This document shows, one piece after another, positions 1 to 5,887 of a stretch of DNA of 6,289 nucleotides. Each line of letters begins with the position of its first letter. Positions within the stretch are counted from its first letter, which is position 1. The notes beneath the pieces are model-generated. The model was given only the letters and a program-made list of their open reading frames with translations, did not search any database and had not been told where the DNA came from. Both the position numbers and the translations under genes were made by a program. Origin of the DNA: an uncultured bacterium (GTDB lineage Bacteria > Patescibacteriota > Minisyncoccia > Phycocordibacterales > CAIZLB01); the NCBI GenBank assembly GCA_903864515.1, contig CAIPFZ010000007.1, forward strand, positions 1 through 6,289. Direction: 5' to 3'.

Positions 1-10
1 TAGAAGATTA

Positions 11-1429
11 CTATATAGTTTCAATCAACATCACATTTGATTCCTCAGTCTTTCCAAATGGAGCACCTGATACAATAACAACCTTATCACCCTTCTTAAC
101 AAGTTTTTCCTTTACAAGCATTGGTCTAACCTTAGTCAGTGCCTCATCAAAACTCTTGTATTTCTCGTGCATTACAGGATAACATCCGTACATTAAACAT
201 GCTTGATTAAATAGTACTTGATTTGGAGTTACAACCAAAATTGGCTGATGTCCTCTGTTTCTTGAAACCATTCTTGCAGCGTAGCCATATTCAGTTAAAG
301 CAACAATATATCTTGCATCAACTTTCTCTGCAGCCTCCATTGCAGCAAGTGTAGTTGAGTGTCCTACACCAATATGATGTGCGTGCATTCCCCACAACAT
401 TTCAGCATGATGCTCAGAGTTCTCTACCTTAAGAGCTATACTAGACATCATTTCAACCGCAGCGATTGGATAATCTCCAAGAGTTGATTCTTCAGAAAGC
501 ATTACAGCATCTGTTCCATCCAAAATTGCATTAGCAATATCAGAAACTTCAGCTCTTGTTGGTACAGGAGATTTAATCATAGACTCAAGCATTTGAGTTG
601 CTGTAACCACAGGCTTTCCTGCTTCATTAGCTTTCTTAATTATCATCTTTTGTACAAGTGGTGTGTTCTCGTATCCAATCTCAACTGCCAAGTCCCCTCT
701 TGCCACCATCACGGAATCAGATAGTGCAATAATTTCATCAATATTATCCACCGCTTCTTGAGTTTCAATCTTTGCCATAATCATAGCTTTTGATTTTGCC
801 TTATCAAGAATTTCTCTAAGTTCTTTAACATCAGCTCCTGTTCTAACAAAAGAAAAAGCAACAATATCTACTTTGTTTTTTATTCCAAAGGAAATATCTC
901 TTTTATCCTTCTCAGTAAGTGAACTAACTTTAAGGTATGCACCTGGTAGATTAACTCCACGTCTTCCTTTTGTATCACCTCCTATTAAAATCTTACATTT
1001 AATTTCTTTACCTTTTATTTCAACAACCTCAAATTGTTTTTTTCCATCATCAACCATTACAATATTTCCAACCTTAAGTTCATTGTGAAGTGTTGGGTAA
1101 TTTATTGAAACACGCTTTTCATCACCAACAATTTTATCAGGTGTTAGTGTGATAAATTCCCCCTTCTTCAAATTCACTCTATCTTGATAAAAATCACCAA
1201 TTCTAAATTTTGGACCTGATAGATCTTGCATTATCGCACAAGGCATTCCAGTTTCTTTGATTGCCTTCTTAAGATTATCAAACTTTGCTTGATGTTCAGC
1301 AAAATCACCATGAGAGAAGTTCATTCTCATCACGTTCATTCCTGCTTTAAGCATCTTTTTTAATTGTTCTGTCGATTCTGTTACGGGACCAATTGTAGCC
1401 ACTATTTTCGTCTTTTTACCAAGATGCAT
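11..1429 (-). CDS. pyk: Pyruvate kinase
   Basis: This cytoplasmic glycolytic enzyme transfers phosphate from phosphoenolpyruvate to ADP, giving pyruvate and ATP. The 472-residue length is normal for the family. Visible landmarks are the N-terminal KTKIVATIGP strand, RMNFSHG (residues 35-41, nucleotide/K+ site), DLSGPKFRIG (69-78, where DTKGPEIRTG is usual), a B domain at about 79-170, AKIE with catalytic K220 and metal ligand E222, ARGD with metal ligand D246, and ATQMLESM (277-284). After that comes DGTDAVMLSEEST, where most family members read SGET. The C-terminal domain is complete. The ATG start has no Shine-Dalgarno sequence, only an A/T-rich leader, but it begins the conserved N-terminus directly. 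The gene lies 66 bp downstream of the HTH-MurA gene, so some read-through transcription is possible. The assignment is secure; the substitutions look lineage-specific and not inactivating. Confidence 0.96.
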   Translation of the reverse strand: MHLGKKTKIVATIGPVTESTEQLKKMLKAGMNVMRMNFSHGDFAEHQAKFDNLKKAIKETGMPCAIMQDLSGPKFRIGDFYQDRVNLKKGEFITLTPDKIVGDEKRVSINYPTLHNELKVGNIVMVDDGKKQFEVVEIKGKEIKCKILIGGDTKGRRGVNLPGAYLKVSSLTEKDKRDISFGIKNKVDIVAFSFVRTGADVKELREILDKAKSKAMIMAKIETQEAVDNIDEIIALSDSVMVARGDLAVEIGYENTPLVQKMIIKKANEAGKPVVTATQMLESMIKSPVPTRAEVSDIANAILDGTDAVMLSEESTLGDYPIAAVEMMSSIALKVENSEHHAEMLWGMHAHHIGVGHSTTLAAMEAAEKVDARYIVALTEYGYAARMVSRNRGHQPILVVTPNQVLFNQACLMYGCYPVMHEKYKSFDEALTKVRPMLVKEKLVKKGDKVVIVSGAPFGKTEESNVMLIETI

Positions 1430-1462
1430 ATATTTGATTTAATTTAATTTGTTTAGGGGTAT

Positions 1463-1490
1463 ATCCTAGCACACCTTGGGGATTTTCCAA
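1463..1490 (-). promoter_or_regulatory. Putative promoter of pyk
   Basis: On the minus strand TTGGAA (1490-1485) is followed after 16 bp by TAGGAT (1468-1463). A TG one base before the -10 makes it an extended -10. This predicts a start near 1456 and a leader of about 27 nt that is A/T-rich and has no Shine-Dalgarno motif. The -35 lies just beyond the MurA stop codon, and I see no terminator between the two genes. It was found by eye. Confidence 0.5.
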
Positions 1491-1495
1491 AATAA

Positions 1496-3094
1496 CTAAA
1501 TCTCCTTTATAACCCTTATATCCGCCCCTATCCCATTCAAACGCTCTGCAATATCTTCATACCCACGGCTTATTGGATAAATACTTCTCAAAATTGATTT
1601 ACCCTTAGCTGCAAGCATTGCAACCATAATTATCATTGCCGGCCTAAGTGCTAAAGGACAAACAATTTGTGCGCCTTTGAGCGGGGTCTCTCCTTGAATA
1701 AATACTCTATGCGGATCAGCTAGGTTAATGTTAGCACCGAGCCTATTTAGCTCCGCAAAGTATATCGCCCTATTCTCCCACATCCAGTCATGAATTAAGG
1801 TTGTTCCTCTTGCTTGCGTTGCAATAGGGACAAAGAATGGTAGGTTGTCAGTATTGATTCCCGGATATGGTTGGGCTGAAATTTTATCGATTGGTGCAAT
1901 GAGTTTTGATGGATAAATTGTAATATCCACCAATTTTGTTCTACCATTTACAGCGTAGTAAACAGAAGATTGTTTATACTTCAATCCCATTTTCTTTAAC
2001 TTAAACATCTCAAGCGCAAGAAAATCAATTGGGCATCTTGTGATAGTTAGTGTGGACTGCGTAACAACACCAGCGGAAATAAACATCATAGATTCTGTTG
2101 GATCTTCACTGTTATAATAATCAACGTCCATATTAATCTCATCGATTCCGTGCACAACAAGTGTAGTTGTTCCAATTCCATCAATCTTTACACCCAATGT
2201 TTCTAAAAAGAAACAAACTTCTTGAACCTGATAATTTGGGGGCGCAAATTGAATGGTAGTTTCTCCTTTTATTAAAGCTGCCGCCATTACCAAGTTCTCA
2301 GCTGCGGTATCACTAGATTCTGACATGATAATATGAGCTGGTTTTAATTTCTTTGACTCAATTAAATAGTGATCTGATTTTGTTTCAATTTTAACTCCCA
2401 AATCTTCAAGACCATATCGATGAGCTGAAATAGTCCTCTGCCCCATCTTACAACCTCCAGCATGTGGAATTTTAAATATTAACTCCCTGTGAATTAGCGG
2501 ACCAATTATCATAAGACCAGATCTAATTCTTCCAGCTGCAACCTGATCCAATTTTTCCACCTTCAGTTTTTTAGGGACAACAATTTCTAATGTGTTTTTA
2601 TCAATCCATTTTATTGAAACTCCGATACTTTCCATAAGCTCAATAATTCTCTGAACTTCTTCAATCCTTGGAATTCCATGAAGTCTGGTTTTTCCTTTAT
2701 TTAATAATGATGCACAAATCAAACCAAGCGCCCCATTCTTGGAAGTATTAGTTGTTATTGTTCCAGATAGTTTTCTTCCACCTTCAATTTCAACATCGAT
2801 AGAATCAGAGATTGCCACAATCTTTCTACCAAGTGCAGCGCTAATTCTATTTAACTCGTCCGTTGTCATATTCTGTCCCCCGTTTTCAATTCTCGCAACA
2901 GCACTTTGTGAAGTCTTAAGTAATTTTGCAAAATCATTTTGAGTTAGATTTCTATCTTCACGAAGTTTCTTAATAAAAAATCCGAGGCTCTTGTTACTAG
3001 GAGACCCCGCACTATCACGCACCTTAGATTTTACATCAACATGCGCACTAATATTCTTCTCATTTTTATTTTTATTGATTGATGGCTTTTTCAT
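1496..3094 (-). CDS. HTH-MurA fusion (UDP-GlcNAc enolpyruvyl transferase-like)
   Basis: A 532-aa protein with two parts. After a Lys/Asn-rich leader (1-35), residues 37-92 form an XRE/Cro-type helix-turn-helix (LTQNDFAKLL, then SQSAVARIENG). Residues about 100-532 are a full EPSP-synthase-fold MurA domain, which in its family moves enolpyruvate from PEP to UDP-GlcNAc in the first step of peptidoglycan synthesis. Seen residues matching E. coli MurA are K119-N120 (K22-N23), R191 (R91), C215 in GGCKMGQR (C115, the fosfomycin target), R220 (R120), D416 in NTDNL (D305), R484 (R371) and R510 in RGYED (R397). The E. coli D369 position reads Ala (A482). MurA alone is about 420 aa, so the extra length is the HTH. 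I chose ATG 3094 over an upstream TTG at 3139 because that TTG lies in the cbiZ terminator. It may be an enzyme, a regulator sensing cell-wall precursor, or both. The fold is certain and the activity is inferred. Confidence 0.88.
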   Translation of the reverse strand: MKKPSINKNKNEKNISAHVDVKSKVRDSAGSPSNKSLGFFIKKLREDRNLTQNDFAKLLKTSQSAVARIENGGQNMTTDELNRISAALGRKIVAISDSIDVEIEGGRKLSGTITTNTSKNGALGLICASLLNKGKTRLHGIPRIEEVQRIIELMESIGVSIKWIDKNTLEIVVPKKLKVEKLDQVAAGRIRSGLMIIGPLIHRELIFKIPHAGGCKMGQRTISAHRYGLEDLGVKIETKSDHYLIESKKLKPAHIIMSESSDTAAENLVMAAALIKGETTIQFAPPNYQVQEVCFFLETLGVKIDGIGTTTLVVHGIDEINMDVDYYNSEDPTESMMFISAGVVTQSTLTITRCPIDFLALEMFKLKKMGLKYKQSSVYYAVNGRTKLVDITIYPSKLIAPIDKISAQPYPGINTDNLPFFVPIATQARGTTLIHDWMWENRAIYFAELNRLGANINLADPHRVFIQGETPLKGAQIVCPLALRPAMIIMVAMLAAKGKSILRSIYPISRGYEDIAERLNGIGADIRVIKEI

Positions 3095-3096
3095 AC

Positions 3097-3116
3097 ATAT
3101 ATCATATACGATATAT
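3097..3116. promoter_or_regulatory. Inverted repeat, candidate operator of the HTH-MurA gene
   Basis: Perfect 7-bp arms ATATATC and GATATAT flank a 6-bp spacer, giving a 20-bp near-palindrome that ends two bases before the ATG at 3094. It covers the putative -10. Its size and symmetry suit a dimeric XRE-type repressor, and the gene it precedes encodes an XRE HTH, so autoregulation is the simplest inference. The low-complexity AT composition makes chance symmetry more likely than usual. Confidence 0.45.
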
Positions 3117-3129
3117 CTCAAAAAAACAA
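3101..3129 (-). promoter_or_regulatory. Putative promoter giving a leaderless HTH-MurA mRNA
   Basis: On the minus strand TTGTTT (3129-3124) is followed by a 17-bp spacer and TATGAT (3106-3101). The expected start, about 7 nt further on, coincides with the A of ATG 3094, which predicts a leaderless transcript. That fits the absence of any Shine-Dalgarno motif. The -35 lies within the U-tract of the cbiZ terminator. Confidence 0.5.
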
Positions 3130-3154
3130 AGCCACCCAAATTTCTCTGGATGGC
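3122..3154 (-). terminator. Rho-independent terminator of cbiZ
   Basis: In the minus-strand RNA, GCCAUCCA (3154-3147) pairs with UGGGUGGC (3138-3131). This is an 8-bp stem with one U-G wobble and an 8-nt loop, followed at once by UUUGUUUUUU. It begins directly after the cbiZ stop codon. Confidence 0.85.
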
Positions 3155-3841
3155 TTATTTGCTTTTACCTAGGTCAGCATAATAATCCCTAAAATCTTCA
3201 TACTTATAGGTAATTGCATCAATCACTGCTTCCCTTGTCAGTCTCACTATATCAGAACCAATCTTGGTTGATAGCCCAGCAAATTTCATTTGTCGTCCAT
3301 TTTGAGGAGAAAGAATTGCTGTGCAATCAGTTGGAGTTCCAAAACATGCACTGATTCCCCGATACGAGCTCCATGCACCAATAATCTCAGCTATAGCCAT
3401 CTTGGCTACCCCATAACCTTCAACTAATGCAGAAGGACTAAGGCTTTCATTGAGAGTAATGACACAATTGATTGTACCTGGAATGTATCTTTGGAACTTA
3501 TTACCTTCTTCATTCCAAACTAGGTCAGGAATAAGTGGACATGCGTTACCAAGACCAACAGTAGCAAAGCATCTACCATCATCAGATTGACCCAAGAACT
3601 TCTGTGGTACAGAAGTTAGGAGTACCACCGCTTCATCGGCAGAAAATCCACAAGAAGATATAATATCCCTGCAGAAGTCCCCCATCGAATCAATTGGCAC
3701 ATAATCGTCTTGTGAAAGAGTTACATTAGCAACTGTTCGCACATTATCCTTAATTCCACCTCCAAGTATTGCAGAGCTTATACAGACCATCGGCTCTGGG
3801 AAGCACAAGACAGTCTGGTTTTCTTTTTGAATCGTTATCAT
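3155..3841 (-). CDS. cbiZ: Adenosylcobinamide amidohydrolase (CbiZ)
   Basis: CbiZ hydrolyses the amide joining the aminopropanol arm to the corrin ring. It yields adenosylcobyric acid from adenosylcobinamide and, in some bacteria, from pseudocobalamin. This lets a cell salvage corrinoids carrying the wrong lower ligand. The 228-aa length fits a single-domain CbiZ. Landmarks are SSAILGGG (22-29), TVGLGNA (94-100), PGTIN (121-125) followed by LSPSALVEGYGVAK (134-147), and FGTPTDCTAI (167-176), the Gly/Thr/Asp motif near the C-terminus. No signal peptide or membrane segment is visible, so it should be cytoplasmic. The start has GAAAGG six bases upstream. The gene is divergent from cbiB and has a cobalamin riboswitch in its leader and a terminator at its end, so it is monocistronic. 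By hand count its local GC (about 45% on sampled lines) is above that of cbiB. Confidence 0.88.
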   Translation of the reverse strand: MITIQKENQTVLCFPEPMVCISSAILGGGIKDNVRTVANVTLSQDDYVPIDSMGDFCRDIISSCGFSADEAVVLLTSVPQKFLGQSDDGRCFATVGLGNACPLIPDLVWNEEGNKFQRYIPGTINCVITLNESLSPSALVEGYGVAKMAIAEIIGAWSSYRGISACFGTPTDCTAILSPQNGRQMKFAGLSTKIGSDIVRLTREAVIDAITYKYEDFRDYYADLGKSK

Positions 3842-3847
3842 TTTTAA

Positions 3848-3853
3848 CCTTTC
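3848..3853 (-). promoter_or_regulatory. Shine-Dalgarno-like site of cbiZ
   Basis: GAAAGG lies six bases before ATG 3841. It would pair with the UCCUUUC end of a conventional 16S tail, which the 16S in this window does not appear to have. Confidence 0.5.
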
Positions 3854-3933
3854 TGTTTGTTTCTTTTTTTGAGTTAGCTTGTACCTTTCGTATTAAAATC
3901 ATCACATGGTAGCAGGATTAAATACCCGAAGAA

Positions 3934-3969
3934 ATTTTAAAGAGCGTGGTCAACTTGTTACCACGCTCT
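3934..3969 (-). terminator. Riboswitch-controlled terminator in the cbiZ leader
   Basis: A perfect 10-bp stem, AGAGCGUGGU (3969-3960 side... 3969 to 3960) is the 5' part of the folded arm pair formed by plus-strand positions 3941-3950 and 3960-3969, with a 9-nt loop at 3951-3959. Two G-U pairs could extend it. On the minus strand it is followed by UUAAAAUUUC. The U-tract is weak, but the stem is strong and lies between the cobalamin aptamer and cbiZ, as expected for an expression platform. On the plus strand no U-tract follows. Confidence 0.65.
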
Positions 3970-3983
3970 CCATGAGAGTGTGG
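3961..3983 (-). promoter_or_regulatory. Candidate antiterminator hairpin
   Basis: In the minus-strand RNA, CCACACUCUC (3983-3974) can pair with GAGAGCGUGG (3970-3961) in nine of ten positions around an AUG loop. The second arm is the first strand of the terminator stem, so the two hairpins exclude each other. Its two outermost C residues also belong to the P13 hairpin of the riboswitch, which offers a way for ligand binding to favour the terminator. Confidence 0.55.
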
Positions 3984-4077
3984 CTTTTCGCGAGCCGTTA
4001 AAAGAGTTGGGTTCGGACTTTACCGTTGCGCGACAGTGAGGGAATCACACCCTGCTTCACTCATGGTTTATAACCTG
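3982..4077 (-). ncRNA. Cobalamin riboswitch (aptamer plus P13 kissing hairpin)
   Basis: Read on the minus strand, the core GUGAAGCAGGGUGUGAUUCC (4060-4041) is followed by CACUGUCGCGCAACGGUAAAG, written here as CACUGU-CGCGCAACGG-UAAAG, and then the B12 box AAGUCCGAACCC (4020-4009). The order and wording match cobalamin aptamers, with the P6 side extension missing, so it is compact. GGUU near 4076 can close with AACC in the B12 box. Downstream, GGCU/AGCC forms a hairpin (3996-3982) with loop CGCGAAA. Its CGCGA (3992-3988) is complementary to UCGCG in L5 (4033-4029), the L5-L13 kissing contact typical of this class. It lies between the cbiZ promoter and cbiZ and should reduce cbiZ expression when cobalamin is bound. 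Which cobalamin form it prefers cannot be told by eye. Confidence 0.87.
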
Positions 4078-4085
4078 AATAGAAT

Positions 4086-4102
4086 ATTGATTTACAATCA
4101 AT
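4086..4102. repeat. 17-bp palindrome in the cbiZ/cbiB spacer
   Basis: Perfect arms ATTGATT and AATCAAT flank TAC. It covers the putative -35 of cbiB and lies in the cbiZ leader just before the riboswitch. It may be a protein operator acting on cbiB, or simply a hairpin in the leader RNA. Confidence 0.45.
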
Positions 4103-4119
4103 TAGACTTAACAGATAAT
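4091..4119 (+). promoter_or_regulatory. Putative promoter of cbiB
   Basis: TTTACA (4091-4096), a 17-bp spacer, then GATAAT (4114-4119). The predicted start near 4126 gives a leader of about 78 nt. The region overlaps the start of the divergent cbiZ transcript. I see no riboswitch on the plus strand between this promoter and cbiB. Confidence 0.5.
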
Positions 4120-4143
4120 AAACACCTCTTTATTTCTACAGAG

Positions 4144-4172
4144 ATAGTATCAATTAAAGCCACACATTGCAA
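4144..4172 (-). promoter_or_regulatory. Putative promoter of the riboswitch-cbiZ transcript
   Basis: On the minus strand TTGCAA (4172-4167), a 17-bp spacer, then TACTAT (4149-4144). The predicted start near 4137 is about 60 nt before the aptamer, so the whole riboswitch would be transcribed. Confidence 0.6.
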
Positions 4173-4203
4173 ATACCAGACATATTAGTTAGAGTTTAGG
4201 AAT

Positions 4204-5136
4204 ATGGTAGAAATACTCCTAATATCAGTACTAATAGACCTAATAATAGCTGATCCATTTTGGCTATATCACCCTGTCCAATTCATAGGGCTTGTTTCTG
4301 TCTATTTAGAGAAGTATCTAAGGAAAATAAAATTCATATCACTTTATGTATTAGGGGCTATACACTGGCTCTTGATTGTAGCATTTTTTGTAGGTCTATT
4401 TTTAATTATAGAAAAATCCCTATCTTTCAATAGTTTATTCTTGAGCCTTTTTTACATTTACATAACATATTCCCTCCTAGCGATTGGATCATTAACAAGA
4501 GAAGCTAGGGTTATATATAATTATTTAAAGAGAAATGAACTTCAAAAAGCAAGATCCAGAGTTCAAGGAATAGTCAGCAGAGACATGAGTAACGCAGATG
4601 AACATCAAATAACTAGAGCGACAATAGAAACTGTAACAGAAAACTTGTCCGATGGAATTATTGCACCACTTTTCTTTTATTTAATTGGAGGACCGATTGG
4701 AATCATCGTATATAAAGTGGTAAATACATTAGATTCAATGATTGCTTATAAAAATGATAAGTATCTCAAATATGGTTGGTTTTCTGCTAAGGCAGACGAT
4801 CTGTTTAACTACATACCAGCAAGACTTACCGGATTAGTATTAGTTTTAATAGCCCTTATTAGAAGAGACTCCATAAGCGGAGCTCTTACCGCATGGAAAA
4901 GAGATGCTCAAAAGGGACCGTCACCAAATGGTGGAATTCCTATAGTTGTATATGCTGGGGCGAGAAATATAAAACTAGGTGGACCGTGCCAAGATAAAGA
5001 CGGTAACATAATTAAGATACCATTTGTGGGTGGTACAAATTCTTTTGATAGAGAAGAAATTAAAACCACCATATCTTACACATACACAGCATCGGCAATT
5101 ATGATAATTGCAATTGTATTAATAAGCAAAATATAA
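4204..5136 (+). CDS. cbiB: Adenosylcobinamide-phosphate synthase (CbiB/CobD)
   Basis: This inner-membrane enzyme attaches aminopropanol (or its phosphate) to adenosylcobyric acid, making adenosylcobinamide (phosphate) for nucleotide-loop assembly. The 310-aa length is normal for CbiB. Conserved blocks are DPFWLYHPVQFIG (17-29), SRDMSNADEHQITRATIETV (125-144) followed by TENLSDGIIAPLF (145-157), VNTLDSMIAYKNDKY (173-187), ADDLFNYIPARLTG (197-210), PSPNGG (239-244, where HPSPNAG is common) and KLGGPC (257-262). Hydrophobic stretches at about 1-16, 48-70, 77-97, 150-171, 207-220 and 292-308 fit a polytopic protein. The ATG has AGGA only two bases upstream, too close for a normal Shine-Dalgarno site. 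Codon content is more AT-rich than cbiZ by hand count. Beside cbiZ it rebuilds what CbiZ trims, which points to corrinoid remodelling; no other cobalamin gene is in the window. Confidence 0.93.
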   Translation: MVEILLISVLIDLIIADPFWLYHPVQFIGLVSVYLEKYLRKIKFISLYVLGAIHWLLIVAFFVGLFLIIEKSLSFNSLFLSLFYIYITYSLLAIGSLTREARVIYNYLKRNELQKARSRVQGIVSRDMSNADEHQITRATIETVTENLSDGIIAPLFFYLIGGPIGIIVYKVVNTLDSMIAYKNDKYLKYGWFSAKADDLFNYIPARLTGLVLVLIALIRRDSISGALTAWKRDAQKGPSPNGGIPIVVYAGARNIKLGGPCQDKDGNIIKIPFVGGTNSFDREEIKTTISYTYTASAIMIIAIVLISKI

Positions 5137-5193
5137 AACAAGATGCAACTATAGCATGCAGAATTCACGAGAGACAATCGTACACAAACGGAA

Positions 5194-5225
5194 ACCGCCT
5201 TCCTTTCGGATCAGGCGGCTTTATG
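5194..5225. terminator. Hairpin terminator between cbiB and the 125-aa gene
   Basis: CCGCCT (5195-5200) pairs with AGGCGG (5213-5218), with TCC/GGA continuing inside around a TTTC loop. Plus-strand CTTTAT follows, a weak U-tract. The minus strand has TTTCCG after the same stem. It lies 58 bp after the cbiB stop and most likely ends cbiB, perhaps both convergent genes. Confidence 0.65.
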
Positions 5226-5242
5226 CTGGTTTTCCAAGCCAG

Positions 5243-5289
5243 AGTATTTAAATACTTTTACCAAGGTCTATCTTATCAAACCACCTTGG
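5243..5289. repeat. Two nested inverted repeats after the 125-aa gene
   Basis: AGTATTTAAATACT (5243-5256) is a perfect 14-bp palindrome. CCAAGGT (5261-5267) and ACCTTGG (5283-5289) are perfect 7-bp arms around a 15-nt loop. Neither has a proper U-tract on the minus strand, so their role in ending the 125-aa transcript is uncertain. Confidence 0.4.
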
Positions 5290-5295
5290 CCGAAA

Positions 5296-5673
5296 TTATT
5301 TTGTTTCATCCATTTTTTCCAGATACCAATCTTGGGCAAGCATGTCAGTTGCAGAATTTGCGGGCTGACAAACTCCTGCAGTGTCATCGGCATATTCAAA
5401 TTCAATGAACATCTTGCTCCTTTCTTCACCGTCAGAGATAACGGAAAGCATAGGCCAGCTCTCGTCTTTATCTTCATGCACCAATTCCACACCATTGTAA
5501 TGGGTGTATCCCCTGTTTCTCCAACCATATCTGCAAGCTCGGCAACCAGAAGCAATCTCCTTCAAAGGGAAAGCCCCGCAAAAAACCCATGTTGCCCTAC
5601 TATCTTCTGGACCGATTGGATCAATCATAAATTCAGGCAACAATTGAATACCTTCATGCGTTTCTTCACTCAT
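5296..5673 (-). CDS. Uncharacterised 125-aa acidic Cys-containing protein
   Basis: I do not recognise this protein. It is soluble in character and acidic, with no signal peptide or membrane segment. It has Cys at about 32, 44, 47 and 101; the CRAC pair (44-47) with a nearby Cys could bind metal, but the pattern is not a known zinc finger. Trp/Tyr/Glu-rich stretches such as EDKDESWPML and MFIEFEYADD suggest a small folded domain. It is chosen over the overlapping plus-strand frame because it has GAAAGGA six bases before its ATG, a coherent amphipathic composition, and lies about 70 nt downstream of tRNA-Ile on the same strand with no clear terminator between. Sampled lines are about 43-53% GC, like cbiZ and above cbiB and pyk. 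No function is proposed. Confidence 0.65.
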   Translation of the reverse strand: MSEETHEGIQLLPEFMIDPIGPEDSRATWVFCGAFPLKEIASGCRACRYGWRNRGYTHYNGVELVHEDKDESWPMLSVISDGEERSKMFIEFEYADDTAGVCQPANSATDMLAQDWYLEKMDETK

Positions 5674-5679
5674 TCTAAT

Positions 5680-5686
5680 TCCTTTC
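5680..5686 (-). promoter_or_regulatory. Shine-Dalgarno-like site of the 125-aa gene
   Basis: GAAAGGA ends six bases before ATG 5673. It matches the cbiZ site in wording and spacing and supports this start. Confidence 0.5.
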
Positions 5687-5743
5687 AGTTAGCAATTTAG
5701 TTCACAATATTCTCAACACATCTCGTGAAAAGAACTTTGTCTG

Positions 5744-5817
5744 TGCGTGTAGCAGGACTCGAACCTGCGACCTCTTCATTATCAGTGAAGTGCTCTAACC
5801 AGCTGAGCTACACACGC
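5744..5817 (-). tRNA. tRNA-Ile (anticodon GAT)
   Basis: A 74-nt cloverleaf folds on the minus strand. The acceptor GCGTGTG pairs with TACACGC (one G-U). The D stem is GCTC/GAGC, and the anticodon stem CTTCA/TGAAG carries loop CTGATAA with anticodon GAT. The T arm is GCAGG-TTCGAGT-CCTGC, and the discriminator base is A. CCA is not encoded; CAG follows. tRNA-Ile(GAT) is a classic resident of 16S-23S spacers, and here it lies downstream of 16S on the same strand, but no 23S follows it in the remaining 5.7 kb. Confidence 0.96.
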
Positions 5818-5887
5818 ATTTGTACAAACATCCACAACCCCATTCACATTACCCCAAACTCCCTCCCTTGACTTGTTTGTGGTTTAT

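Noticed and set aside
873..1088. Plus-strand open frames inside pyk and the HTH-MurA/cbiZ genes (also 2739-2942 and 2991-3182)
   Set aside because: All lie antisense to secure genes and encode low-complexity hydrophobic or Ser/Pro-rich sequence.
3095..3139. Longer HTH-MurA start (TTG at 3139, adding 15 residues)
   Set aside because: It lies inside the cbiZ terminator hairpin, uses TTG, has no ribosome site, and adds residues encoded by the U-tract and promoter. ATG 3094 fits the promoter.
11..5673. Reassigned UGA codon, as in Gracilibacteria/Absconditabacteria
   Set aside because: UGA is not used as a stop in the five genes, but it does not occur in frame either, and Gly uses GGN codons, so the standard code suffices.
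5332..5700. 122-aa open frame on the plus strand opposite the 125-aa gene
   Set aside because: It lacks a ribosome site, has the composition of an antisense shadow, and overlaps a better-supported minus-strand gene almost completely.
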